A DNA stretch of 64,000 bases from Cycloclasticus sp. (GTDB taxonomy: Bacteria > Pseudomonadota > Gammaproteobacteria > Methylococcales > Cycloclasticaceae). Below are positions 1 to 8,142 of the stretch, in pieces. Each line of letters begins with the position of its first letter. The first letter of the stretch is position 1. Under the pieces are notes generated by a model, which searched no databases, had not been told where the DNA came from, and saw only the letters and a program-made list of their open reading frames with translations. The stretch spans positions 1 through 64,000 of the forward strand of contig NVUJ01000005.1 in the NCBI GenBank assembly GCA_002733135.1, read 5' to 3'. The translations under genes were made by a program, and so were the position numbers.

Positions 1-787
1 GTAATGCATTTACTGTAGCGTATTCCACACCGCTAATCCATTCTCCTTTTAACGAATGAAAGAATGATTCCATATGTGCATTGTCTGTACAGTGGCCCGG
101 ACGATTCATGCTGGGCTTAATGCCATGCTTTTTGAGTAGCGCTCGATAACCTCCTGCGCCATATTCGACGCCTCGATCTGAATGAAACAGCATATTTGGT
201 GCAGGCTGCCTTTTTTTCAAGGCCTGACTGAGTGCGGCCATGGTTAACTCTTTGCGTCGGTGTGAATCTAAAGACCAGCCCAATACTTTACGTGAATAAA
301 CATCCATCACAACGGCGAGATACCACCAGCGTTTTTGGAACCGTATATACGTGACATCGCCTACCCAGACTTGGTTAATATCATTTGGCAATGACGACGT
401 CAGTCGTTTATTGCCCGTACGCTTAATGACATCATATAAAGCGGGCGCACGTCGTTTCTTCGTATGAATGCGCCCTACAATGCAGGAGGACTGCATAATG
501 CGTGCGACACGGTTTTCACTCACCTCAATGCCTTGACGATTCATGACAACGGTAATACGGGGACTGCCGTAAATTCCATGGCTTTTTAGGTGTACCTTTT
601 TAATGATGGTGGCCAGTTGAATATTTTGAAGCTTTCTAGGACTATCCTTTCTTTTTAACCAGGCATAATAACCACTTTTAGATACGCCATAAGCGTTGCA
701 CATCACTTGAATATTCATGTCCTTGGGTTGTTGCTTAATGTAGGTAAAAACATCTAGTTTGGTTCGAAACCGTGCGACATGCTTTTT
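1..787 (-). CDS. IS3-family transposase OrfB (DDE integrase core), produced by -1 frameshift, C-terminus outside window
   Basis: Continuous minus-strand frame entered at the A8 run (783-790); HSDRG and DNAxxESFF motifs; not in the ORF track because it runs off the window edge. Confidence 0.85.
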
Positions 788-1071
788 TTTAAAAGCACAT
801 TCTCTAGCTCAAGTTTATTGATTCTTTTTTCTAGTTCTCGAATTTGCTTATGTTCTAACACTTTTTCCTCTGTACCCTTAATACATTCATGAACCGCGCC
901 TTCAAACTGGCCATCCCTATGTTCTTTCTTCCATCGAGATAGCATAAAAGGGTGAATGCCTAACGCAATCGCAACATCTTGGGTTTGGACATTAGGGTGT
1001 TCTGCAAGTCGAATAGCGGTGAGCTTGAAATCGACCGTATACTGTTTGTGCTTTTCTTTTAGGGGTTTCAT
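754..1071 (-). CDS. IS3-family transposase OrfA (HTH)
   Basis: ORF track; YTVDFKLTAIRLAE...DVAIALGIHPFMLSRWKKEHRDG with C-terminal leucine-zipper-like segment. Confidence 0.9.
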   Translation of the reverse strand: MKPLKEKHKQYTVDFKLTAIRLAEHPNVQTQDVAIALGIHPFMLSRWKKEHRDGQFEGAVHECIKGTEEKVLEHKQIRELEKRINKLELENVLLKKSMSHGFEPN

Positions 1072-1144
1072 GGTGACACTTTCTCCGTTAGGTTTTAGTG
1101 TCCATTATTTTGGGGGAGGTCTCGCGTCGCCTTTGACCCACTTG

Positions 1145-1426
1145 TTATGCAGCTATCTCATGGTCAACATCCCAACCAGGAAAGACTAAAACTGCTGGGT
1201 GGCATTTTAATGCCCTAGCTAGCACTTTGGCTCTTTCTACACCTAGCTTAATTTTATCGTGCTCAATAGCTGAAAGTGTTGATTGAGGGATGCCGGTTAA
1301 TGAAGATAGCTCGTTTTGACTTAATTCTTGTAACTCACGGATAATTTTTACAGATTCACCAATGGAAACATCTGTTCTTTTTTGGGCTTCTTTATAGTCT
1401 TTCATATTATTTCCTCCGGTAATCAT
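1145..1426 (-). CDS. HTH (XRE/HigA-type) antitoxin
   Basis: SQNELSSLTGIPQSTLSAIEHDKIKLGVERAKVLARAL is an XRE-type HTH; overlaps the upstream toxin gene by 20 bp. Confidence 0.85.
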   Translation of the reverse strand: MITGGNNMKDYKEAQKRTDVSIGESVKIIRELQELSQNELSSLTGIPQSTLSAIEHDKIKLGVERAKVLARALKCHPAVLVFPGWDVDHEIAA

Positions 1427-1688
1427 GTGCAGTTACGTTGATTATTTTTACAAACAATTGGTCGTTATCAATTTTATAAATAATGCGGTATTGAATATTG
1501 AGGCGAGAGGAACGACAACCTTTCCACTCACCGCGCAACGCCTCATCTTTAAACCCCAGGATTTGTTTTAGTCCTGCAGGGCCTGATATTGCTACGATAT
1601 CCTTCCATTTCTCGTATCTTTTAAGGATATCGATAGGTAGTGATTTCAGTCCTTTTAGCGCATCTTTGTGCTCATATATTTTCCACAT
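1407..1688 (-). CDS. RelE/HigB-family type II toxin
   Basis: 93 aa with ...LKSLPIDILKRYEKW...LRGEWKGCRSSRLNIQYRIIYKIDNDQLFVKIINVTAHDYRRK, a RelE superfamily signature; toxin precedes antitoxin. Confidence 0.85.
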   Translation of the reverse strand: MWKIYEHKDALKGLKSLPIDILKRYEKWKDIVAISGPAGLKQILGFKDEALRGEWKGCRSSRLNIQYRIIYKIDNDQLFVKIINVTAHDYRRK

Positions 1689-1690
1689 AC

Positions 1691-1722
1691 TAAATATAGT
1701 ATATATATCATATATGGTATGT
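1691..1722. promoter_or_regulatory. Candidate autoregulatory operator/promoter of the TA operon
   Basis: Imperfect AT-rich palindrome TATAGTATATATATCATATATGGTAT immediately upstream of the toxin start. Confidence 0.45.
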
Positions 1723-1734
1723 CAAGTTCTTAAT

Positions 1735-1824
1735 GCATAACGTTTGAATTAACCGGCCGTTTTATACAGAGTAGAGCGAAGCGGAACGGCGTATAAAACG
1801 GTCGGGTTGAATGACTTGTTATAC
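1735..1824 (-). repeat. Integron attC-like recombination site (attC-1)
   Basis: Minus strand GTATAACAAG...AACCCGACCGTTTTATAC-loop-GTATAAAACGGCCGGTT...CGTTATGC; long imperfect inverted repeat with bulge, core-like ends. Confidence 0.75.
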
Positions 1825-1871
1825 ATTTTTTAACGCAAGGGCTGATTCATACGATTAATTTGTTCTTGTTG

Positions 1872-2267
1872 TTATCTTGCTGCGGCAGCTTCTCTGGTTT
1901 TGAGTTCATCTTCTGTGATGGGGTCAACAGGAAGAGCAAGCGGTACTTTAAAACTAATATGGTTTGTTGATGAGCTTTTATTACTTTTACTGCCTCCGCC
2001 ACCAGCAGAGAAAACACTAGCAACTTTTAGTTTTGCATGTCCATCTTTACCTGACTCTTCTTCAACTGTTACAGCGACATCAAAACTGATTAAAAAGACG
2101 TTGCGACCGTGGGTCATACTTGCAAAGTGTGAATCATCTGTGGTTTTTGTGCTCGCACGCGTTGCGGGATTAACATAGCCACCACTGTCTCTTACTGACG
2201 CTAGAGAATCCTGAACACCTTCAGATATTTGTGTGAGCGTTTCTTTAACAAATTCTTTTAGTTCCAT
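1872..2267 (-). CDS. Cassette-encoded hypothetical protein, trypco2-like fold proposed
   Basis: 131 aa; lies between two attC-like sites; ...VFLISFDVAVTVEEESGKDGHAKLKVASVFSAGGGGSKSNKSSSTNHISFKVPLALP resembles trypsin-co-occurring-domain proteins. Confidence 0.6.
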   Translation of the reverse strand: MELKEFVKETLTQISEGVQDSLASVRDSGGYVNPATRASTKTTDDSHFASMTHGRNVFLISFDVAVTVEEESGKDGHAKLKVASVFSAGGGGSKSNKSSSTNHISFKVPLALPVDPITEDELKTREAAAAR

Positions 2268-2283
2268 GTTTTATTCCTATGGT

Positions 2284-2387
2284 GCATAACGGCCGAGTTG
2301 AGCGGCATGTAAAATATATGGGTTCTGATTGAGCGCAGCGAATGAGTGGCCGATATATTTTACATGCCTCTCCAACGACTTGTTCTC
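2284..2387 (-). repeat. Integron attC-like recombination site (attC-2)
   Basis: Minus strand GAGAACAAGTCGTTGGAGAGGCATGTAAAATATATCGG...CCCATATATTTTACATGCCGCTCAACTCGGCCGTTATGC; same ends and architecture as attC-1. Confidence 0.75.
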
Positions 2388-2452
2388 ACTTGGGTACCGC
2401 CGAACTTGATTCACCAAGCAAAAGTTCTTTAAACTATTGCCGCTCAACTCGG

Positions 2453-2569
2453 ACGTTCGCGGGCGGCGCGTATTAATATGTACTCTGGTTCGATTTACCA
2501 CTGGGCTCCCTTTATGTCTACTCCAATCAGTTTACCGTATAGGTAGCGCCGGTTGCGAACTTGTTATTA
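2453..2569 (-). repeat. Degenerate attC-like site (attC-3)
   Basis: Minus strand TAATAACAAGTTCGCAACCGGCGC...GCGCCGCCCGCGAACGTCC; imperfect inverted repeat with AACAAG-type left end but poor right core. Confidence 0.45.
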
Positions 2570-2709
2570 AGGGGAATGTATTTTCCCTGTAATTCCTATA
2601 CAAAGAAGGACTATAATTCTCTGTAATACGTTAATCAAGCACAAAACAGGAACAATTTCAGTCTTCTCAATTTAAGCTTAACACGGGTGTTAATTAACTC
2701 GACAGCCTT

Positions 2710-4062
2710 TTACTTACCAATACAAAACGAAGAAAAGATCTCTCCCAGTAAATCATCTGGGGTCATTTTTCCTGTTATTTCTGATAAGGAATTTTGAGCT
2801 AAGCGAAGGTCTTCTGCAAACAGTTCGCCGGCTTGGTAGGTGAGCAGTTGTTCTATGCCTGCATTTAACAGTTCATTAGCCCTTGCTAGGGCATCTAAAT
2901 GGCGGCGGCGCGCTAGGAATATGTTTTTTTCTTCGGGGTTAAAACCCACTAGAGTTTTTAGGTGTTGGGTTAACAGGTTTAAGCCGCTTCCTTGTTTGGC
3001 GGACAGCTTTATAACGGTTTGCTCACCCTCTACATAAACCGTTGGTTGTTGTTCTGTTAAATCTATTTTGTTACAAACAATGGTGACGGGTATGTCTGCT
3101 GGAATATCTTTTAATAACAATAAGTGCTCATTTGTCGCTGATTCTTGATCATCCACTATCAACAGCACTTGATCTGCGGTTGCTATGGCTTGTTTTGCTC
3201 GTTTTACGCCTTCTTTCTCTATCGCGTTATCGGTTTCACGCAAGCCTGCCGTATCAATAATATGCACGGGCATACCGTCTATTTGTATTTGTTCTTTTAG
3301 TACATCGCGTGTTGTACCTGCTATGGCGGTAACAATGGCCGTATCTCGTTGAGCGAGGGCGTTTAATAGGCTGGATTTACCAGCATTCGGTTTACCTGCT
3401 AATACAACGGTCATACCATCGCGTAATAAGCTGCCTTGTTTGGCGGTATCTGTTAATTTTTTAAAGGCTTGTTGTAACTCTTTAATCAATTTTTTTAATT
3501 CTTCTCCGCCTAAAAAATCAATGTCTTCATCGCTAAAATCTATCGCTGACTCTACGTACAAGCGCAAATGGGTTAACTGCTTTTGTAAGTCGTTTATATG
3601 TTCTGAAAAAGCGCCCTGTAGTGACCGTTGCGCGGATACTGCGGCGGCTTCTGTGCCGGCATCAATAATATCTGCCACGGCTTCTGCTTGAGCTAAATCT
3701 AGTTTGTTATTTAAGAATGCCCGTTGGGTAAATTCACCCGGTTCTGCTATGCGTGCGCCGAGTGACAACACCCGTTTTAACAACATATCTAAAACCACTG
3801 GGCCACCGTGACCTTGTAGCTCTAGCGTGTCTTCACCGGTGTAGGAGGCTGGGGATTGAAAATAGAGGGCAAGGCCGCTATCAATGGTGCTGTTATCGTG
3901 TTCTTTAAACGATTTAAGGAAGGCTTGGCGCGGGGCAAGTTGACTACCTAAAAGCTGTTCACAAATGTGCTTAGTATCGGGGCCACTAATACGAATAATT
4001 CCAATGCCACCACGACCGCTCGCTGTTGCGATAGCGGCTATCGTGTCATTGGTATTGCTCAT
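2710..4062 (-). CDS. mnmE: tRNA uridine-5-carboxymethylaminomethyl(34) synthesis GTPase MnmE (TrmE/ThdF)
   Basis: 450 aa; GKPNAGKSSLLN, DTAGLRET, NKID, C-terminal FCIGK. Confidence 0.98.
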   Translation of the reverse strand: MSNTNDTIAAIATASGRGGIGIIRISGPDTKHICEQLLGSQLAPRQAFLKSFKEHDNSTIDSGLALYFQSPASYTGEDTLELQGHGGPVVLDMLLKRVLSLGARIAEPGEFTQRAFLNNKLDLAQAEAVADIIDAGTEAAAVSAQRSLQGAFSEHINDLQKQLTHLRLYVESAIDFSDEDIDFLGGEELKKLIKELQQAFKKLTDTAKQGSLLRDGMTVVLAGKPNAGKSSLLNALAQRDTAIVTAIAGTTRDVLKEQIQIDGMPVHIIDTAGLRETDNAIEKEGVKRAKQAIATADQVLLIVDDQESATNEHLLLLKDIPADIPVTIVCNKIDLTEQQPTVYVEGEQTVIKLSAKQGSGLNLLTQHLKTLVGFNPEEKNIFLARRRHLDALARANELLNAGIEQLLTYQAGELFAEDLRLAQNSLSEITGKMTPDDLLGEIFSSFCIGK

Positions 4063-4068
4063 TTTTTG

Positions 4069-5709
4069 TTACTTTTCTTGGCCAGACTCTATGCGCTTCA
4101 TGATGACTGTTTGCTGAGCAATGGTTAAAAGATTGTTCACAATCCAATACAACACTAAACCTGCTGGGAAAAACGCAAAGAAGCCAGTAAACATAATCGG
4201 TAACATTTGCATCATTTTCTTCTGCATTGGGTCTACAGGCGCTGGATTTAAGCGCTGTTGAAAGAACATGGTGATGCCATAAATAACCGGTAAGATGAAA
4301 TAGGGGTCTGCTGCTGACAAATTATCTATCCACAAAGCAAACGGCGCTTGTCTTAATTCCACGCTTTCTAGTAATGTCCAATACAAAGAAATGAACACCG
4401 GAATTTGAATTAAAATCGGTAAACAACCGCCCAATGGGTTAATTTTTTCCGTTTTATACAGCTCCATCATCGCTTGATTTAGCTTTTGCTTATCGTCACC
4501 ATAGCGTTCTTTTAGAGCTACAATTCGCGGTTGCACAATTTTCATGTTTGCCATGGATTTATAGCTTTTTTCAGACAGTTTAAAGAACAGCGCTTTAATA
4601 CTAAACGTCACCATAATGATGGCAACACCCCAGTTACCGACAAAATCGTAGAAAAAGCTGAGTAACCAAAAGATAGGTTCGGCAATAATGGTTAGTTTGC
4701 CGTAATCTACCATCAACTCTAGGCCTGGTGCAGTTGCGACAAGTTGATCTTGTAATTTAGGGCCAGCAAACAATATAGAGTTAATCGTTTTGCTTTCGCC
4801 GGGTTGTATGGTTTTGCTAGGAGAATACGCGCCTATTACGTACGTGCCGTCATCGAGCGATTTTGTGTAATAGTTATATTGATTTTCTTTTTCAGGAACC
4901 CATGCCACACCAAAGTAGTGCTGAATCATACCGGCCCAACCACCTATAGATTGGACCTTTAGGTCTTCATCCTGCATATCATCAAAATCAATTTTTTGAT
5001 ATTTTTCCTCGTCGGTATACAGCACACCGCCTGTGTAGGTATAAATAAATGAGTTGGCTTTTTTCTCTTCAAAAGCATTCCGTTTTATTTGCAAATATTC
5101 CCTTGCAGACCAGCTATTTGCTTGGTTATTATCCATACGCGTTTCAACATCTACTTTATAACCGCCCCTAGTAAATACGTATGTTTTCGTGACCGTTAAG
5201 CCCTTGCCATTTTGCCACGTTAATGGCACATGTAATGTATCGTCCGTTAAGGTGTAATTATTTTGTTTAGCTGTCCACAAAGCATGATGATTAGGACTGT
5301 CTCCACTCTGAGAAATTAGGCCCGACTCAACAACAAAGACTTTAGGTGCCTCGCCATTCAATAGTTGAATAACCGCTTCCTTACCTTTTTCTTCTGGGTA
5401 TTGTAATAATTGTAGTTGGCTAATACCCGCACCCAGCGTGTTAATCTCAAGCGCGTACACATCCGTTGTGACGTTAATAACTTGACCACGTGACGACGTT
5501 CTAACTTCGTTTAATTCGACAGCTTCCGCGCCGTTAAGCTTGTTATCTAACGTAGCTTCTGGCACGTCTTTAGGTTGCGCAATTGTGCCGTCCGCATTTG
5601 CTACCACAGGTGTTTCTTGTGGAAGAACATAGTCTTTTTGCCAAGCCTGCCAAATTAGCACTGAAACAAAAGCCAGCGCAGCAAATAATAAAGTTCTTTG
5701 ATTATCCAT
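4069..5709 (-). CDS. yidC: Membrane protein insertase YidC
   Basis: 546 aa; MDNQRTLLFAALAFVSVLIWQAW N-terminus, KLNQAMMELYKTEKINPLGGCLPILIQIPVFISLYWTL. Confidence 0.98.
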   Translation of the reverse strand: MDNQRTLLFAALAFVSVLIWQAWQKDYVLPQETPVVANADGTIAQPKDVPEATLDNKLNGAEAVELNEVRTSSRGQVINVTTDVYALEINTLGAGISQLQLLQYPEEKGKEAVIQLLNGEAPKVFVVESGLISQSGDSPNHHALWTAKQNNYTLTDDTLHVPLTWQNGKGLTVTKTYVFTRGGYKVDVETRMDNNQANSWSAREYLQIKRNAFEEKKANSFIYTYTGGVLYTDEEKYQKIDFDDMQDEDLKVQSIGGWAGMIQHYFGVAWVPEKENQYNYYTKSLDDGTYVIGAYSPSKTIQPGESKTINSILFAGPKLQDQLVATAPGLELMVDYGKLTIIAEPIFWLLSFFYDFVGNWGVAIIMVTFSIKALFFKLSEKSYKSMANMKIVQPRIVALKERYGDDKQKLNQAMMELYKTEKINPLGGCLPILIQIPVFISLYWTLLESVELRQAPFALWIDNLSAADPYFILPVIYGITMFFQQRLNPAPVDPMQKKMMQMLPIMFTGFFAFFPAGLVLYWIVNNLLTIAQQTVIMKRIESGQEK

Positions 5710-5932
5710 GTTTTTTCTGTGGTGTTGGTAAGGGGTCTACGCCACCCTTACAAAAAGGCTGGCAACGGGAAAGGCGTTTAGTAGTTAAATAAAAAGCCTT
5801 TAAAAAACCGTATTCTTCAAATGCTTCAAGCGCATATGTAGAGCAGCTTGGGTAAAAACGGCAACGCTTTATTATCAATGGGCTAATAAAGCGTTTGTAA
5901 AAACCAATAAGATTTATAAAAACTTTATTCAT
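5702..5932 (-). CDS. yidD: Membrane protein insertion efficiency factor YidD
   Basis: YKRFISPLIIKRCRFYPSCSTYALEAFEEYG; position between rnpA and yidC. Confidence 0.96.
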   Translation of the reverse strand: MNKVFINLIGFYKRFISPLIIKRCRFYPSCSTYALEAFEEYGFLKAFYLTTKRLSRCQPFCKGGVDPLPTPQKKHG

Positions 5933-6293
5933 CGGTGGCTAGCTTTTCCCAATGTGACTGTATAGACAAAGCAAGTTCATTCTTGCTGGCTAAACCCGTT
6001 TTATCTCGGCATAAAACAACAAAATCAATGCTTGATAGTGCCCGCTTTTGATGCCTAAAAGATTCTCTAACTACTCGTTTTATACGATTTCTATCAACTG
6101 CTTTTTTAACGCTCTTCTTCGCGATAGCAAGGCCAAGCCTCGCTGTTGTTAATTTGTTTTTTTTTGCTAGCACCGTAAACAACCGATCGGTGCTTTTTTG
6201 TGCCCCAGAAAAAACCTTAGTGTATTCTGACGCAGTGTTTAGCCTATCTGTTTTTTTAAAGGCTCGTTGCTTCGTTTTTAATGGGAAACTGAT
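5925..6293 (-). CDS. rnpA: Ribonuclease P protein component (N-terminus extended beyond the listed TTG ORF at 6182)
   Basis: [13 protein letters not shown] motif in the listed ORF; upstream in-frame codons encode [36 protein letters not shown], the expected RnpA N-terminal domain. Exact start unresolved. Confidence 0.85.
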   Translation of the reverse strand: MSFPLKTKQRAFKKTDRLNTASEYTKVFSGAQKSTDRLFTVLAKKNKLTTARLGLAIAKKSVKKAVDRNRIKRVVRESFRHQKRALSSIDFVVLCRDKTGLASKNELALSIQSHWEKLATDE

Positions 6294-6418
6294 AAACGAG
6301 CTCGGCCTTTCGCACGACGGGCGTTAATGATTTTACGGCCAGATTTTGTTGCCATTCTTGCCCTAAAACCGTGTGTTCTTGCTCTTTTTAAATTACTTGG
6401 TTGAAACGTTCTTTTCAT
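6278..6418 (-). CDS. rpmH: 50S ribosomal protein L34
   Basis: Manual translation [46 protein letters not shown]; not in the ORF track because of length. Confidence 0.98.
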   Translation of the reverse strand: MKRTFQPSNLKRARTHGFRARMATKSGRKIINARRAKGRARLSVSH

Positions 6419-6588
6419 GATGACCTGCCTTGTAAAAACTTAAATTATAAATTATCAAAAGAAGCTCTGCTTAAGGGCTTATTTTCTTTTGAGAAAAAGA
6501 CTGCGCAGATTACTTTTTTTTATGCGTAAAGTCAATGAATATAACCATTAACCCTGTTTTTTTAATTATTCAACTTTATCATTATTCC

Positions 6589-6597
6589 TGTGGATAA
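6589..6597 (-). promoter_or_regulatory. DnaA box upstream of dnaA
   Basis: TGTGGATAA (reverse complement of TTATCCACA) in the AT-rich rpmH-dnaA intergenic region. Confidence 0.7.
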
Positions 6598-6648
6598 CTT
6601 TTGTTTTTAGGTTTATTCTAAGACAAAACATATTTCGTAAGGATTAGC

Positions 6649-7974
6649 GTGTCATTACTTTGGGAAAAGTGCCTACAACACTTGGAAAACGAGTTCCCCC
6701 CTCAACAAATTAATACCTGGATAAGGCCCTTACAGGCTCAATCAAGTGCTGACGAGCTTCTTTTGTACGCACCAAACAAGTTTGTACTAGACTGGGTGTC
6801 TGACAATTACATTGAAAAAATAACGTCTATTATCAATAAGTTAGATGGAAATATCTCGTCTATACTATTAAAAATAGGGTCCTCTAAAAGTGAAACCGCC
6901 CATCCAGTTAATAGCCTTAGTGGTAAGGCTCAGGTTAGGCGGAAGCCACTTGCTCATCATAATTTAAACAACGCGTTTACCTTTGATTCCTTTGTCATCG
7001 GCAAATCTAATGAGCTAGCCAATGCGGCTTCCATTCAAGTGTCTGAAAACCCTGGTTCGGCTTATAACCCGCTTTTTATTTATGGTGGTGTTGGTTTGGG
7101 TAAAACTCATTTAATGCACGCAATTGGTAACCGTATTGTCGCTAACAACACATCAGCCAAGGTCAGTTTTTTATCTTCTGAGCGTTTTGTATCCGATATG
7201 GTTACGTCACTTCAAAAAAACACTATAAATGAGTTTAAGAACTTTTATCGCTCGCTAGACCTACTATTAATTGATGATATACAGTTTTTTGCAAAGAAAG
7301 AGCGCTCTCAAGATGAGTTCTTTCACACATTCAATACACTAATCGAAAATAACAAACAAATCGTTTTAACCTGTGATTGTTATCCAAAGGAAATAAATGG
7401 CTTGGAAGAACGCCTCAAATCTCGCTTTGGCTGGGGTTTACCCATTGCGATTGAGCCGCCCGATCTTGAAACAAGGGTTGCTATCTTAAAAAGCAAAGCC
7501 GCCCTTAGTGGCGTGGATTTACCCGATGAGGTCGCTTTTTTTATGGGTAACCGGATTAGATCTAATGTCCGTGAACTAGAAGGGGCTTTACGTAGGGTTT
7601 TAGCTAACGCAAACTTTACTGGCAGCCCAATAACTTTGGATTTCACTAAAGAAGCGTTAAGAGACCTTATTGCCCTCCAAAACAAACGAATTGGGATAGA
7701 CAATATTCAAAAAACCGTTGCTGAGTATTACAAAATACGTATGTCAGACTTATTATCTTCTAAACGAACCCGGTCCATTACCCGGCCTAGGCAGCTGGCC
7801 ATGGCTTTAGCTAAGGAATTAACTAGCTATAGTCTGCCAGAAATAGGCTCTCAATTTGGTGGCAGGGATCATACAACCGTGTTACATGCAACACGAAAAA
7901 TTAGTGAGCTTAGAGATTCAGATCAAAAAATAGATGAAGATTATAAAAACCTGTTGAGAACCCTGTCGCATTAA
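6649..7974 (+). CDS. dnaA: Chromosomal replication initiator DnaA
   Basis: 441 aa; [36 protein letters not shown] start. Confidence 0.99.
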   Translation: MSLLWEKCLQHLENEFPPQQINTWIRPLQAQSSADELLLYAPNKFVLDWVSDNYIEKITSIINKLDGNISSILLKIGSSKSETAHPVNSLSGKAQVRRKPLAHHNLNNAFTFDSFVIGKSNELANAASIQVSENPGSAYNPLFIYGGVGLGKTHLMHAIGNRIVANNTSAKVSFLSSERFVSDMVTSLQKNTINEFKNFYRSLDLLLIDDIQFFAKKERSQDEFFHTFNTLIENNKQIVLTCDCYPKEINGLEERLKSRFGWGLPIAIEPPDLETRVAILKSKAALSGVDLPDEVAFFMGNRIRSNVRELEGALRRVLANANFTGSPITLDFTKEALRDLIALQNKRIGIDNIQKTVAEYYKIRMSDLLSSKRTRSITRPRQLAMALAKELTSYSLPEIGSQFGGRDHTTVLHATRKISELRDSDQKIDEDYKNLLRTLSH

Positions 7975-7985
7975 CTATGATTAAC

Positions 7986-8028
7986 TGTGGATAACCATTA
8001 AGTGGACGTTATTAACAATTTATCCACT
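7986..8028. promoter_or_regulatory. DnaA-box cluster in the dnaA-dnaN intergenic region (candidate oriC component)
   Basis: TGTGGATAA at 7986-7994 and TTATCCACT at 8020-8028, followed by AT-rich sequence. Confidence 0.6.
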
Positions 8029-8142
8029 GGTAAATTAAAAATTAACAACAGGTTTTAGTTTACGTAACCATTTGATTATAAAAAACAAAACTGACTTATT
8101 AACAAAAAAAACTTCCCTTATAATTACAATAAGTATTTAAAA

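Larger units (their letters stand above)
1..1125 (-). mobile_element. IS3-family insertion sequence (orfA + frameshifted orfB), truncated by the window start; right boundary approximate
   Basis: orfA HTH protein at 754..1071; the overlapping -1 frame reads ...NIQVMCNAYGVSKSGYYAWLKRKDSPRKLQN... and, near position 1, GLHHHSDRGVEYGAGGYRALLKKHGIKPSMNRPGHCTDNAHMESFFHSLKGEW, typical of IS3 DDE transposases. Confidence 0.9.

Noticed and set aside
1898-2180. Plus-strand ORF 1900..2178
   Set aside because: Antisense shadow of the minus-strand cassette gene; low-complexity LLLLLPPPPA translation with no plausible signals.
2277-2501. Minus-strand ORF 2277..2501 (74 aa)
   Set aside because: Runs through attC-2 and the degenerate attC; the reading frame is an accident of the inverted repeats.
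5486-5498. CACGTG core in yidC as a further parS
   Set aside because: Flanks (GACCACGTGACG) do not match TGTTNCACGTGNAACA.
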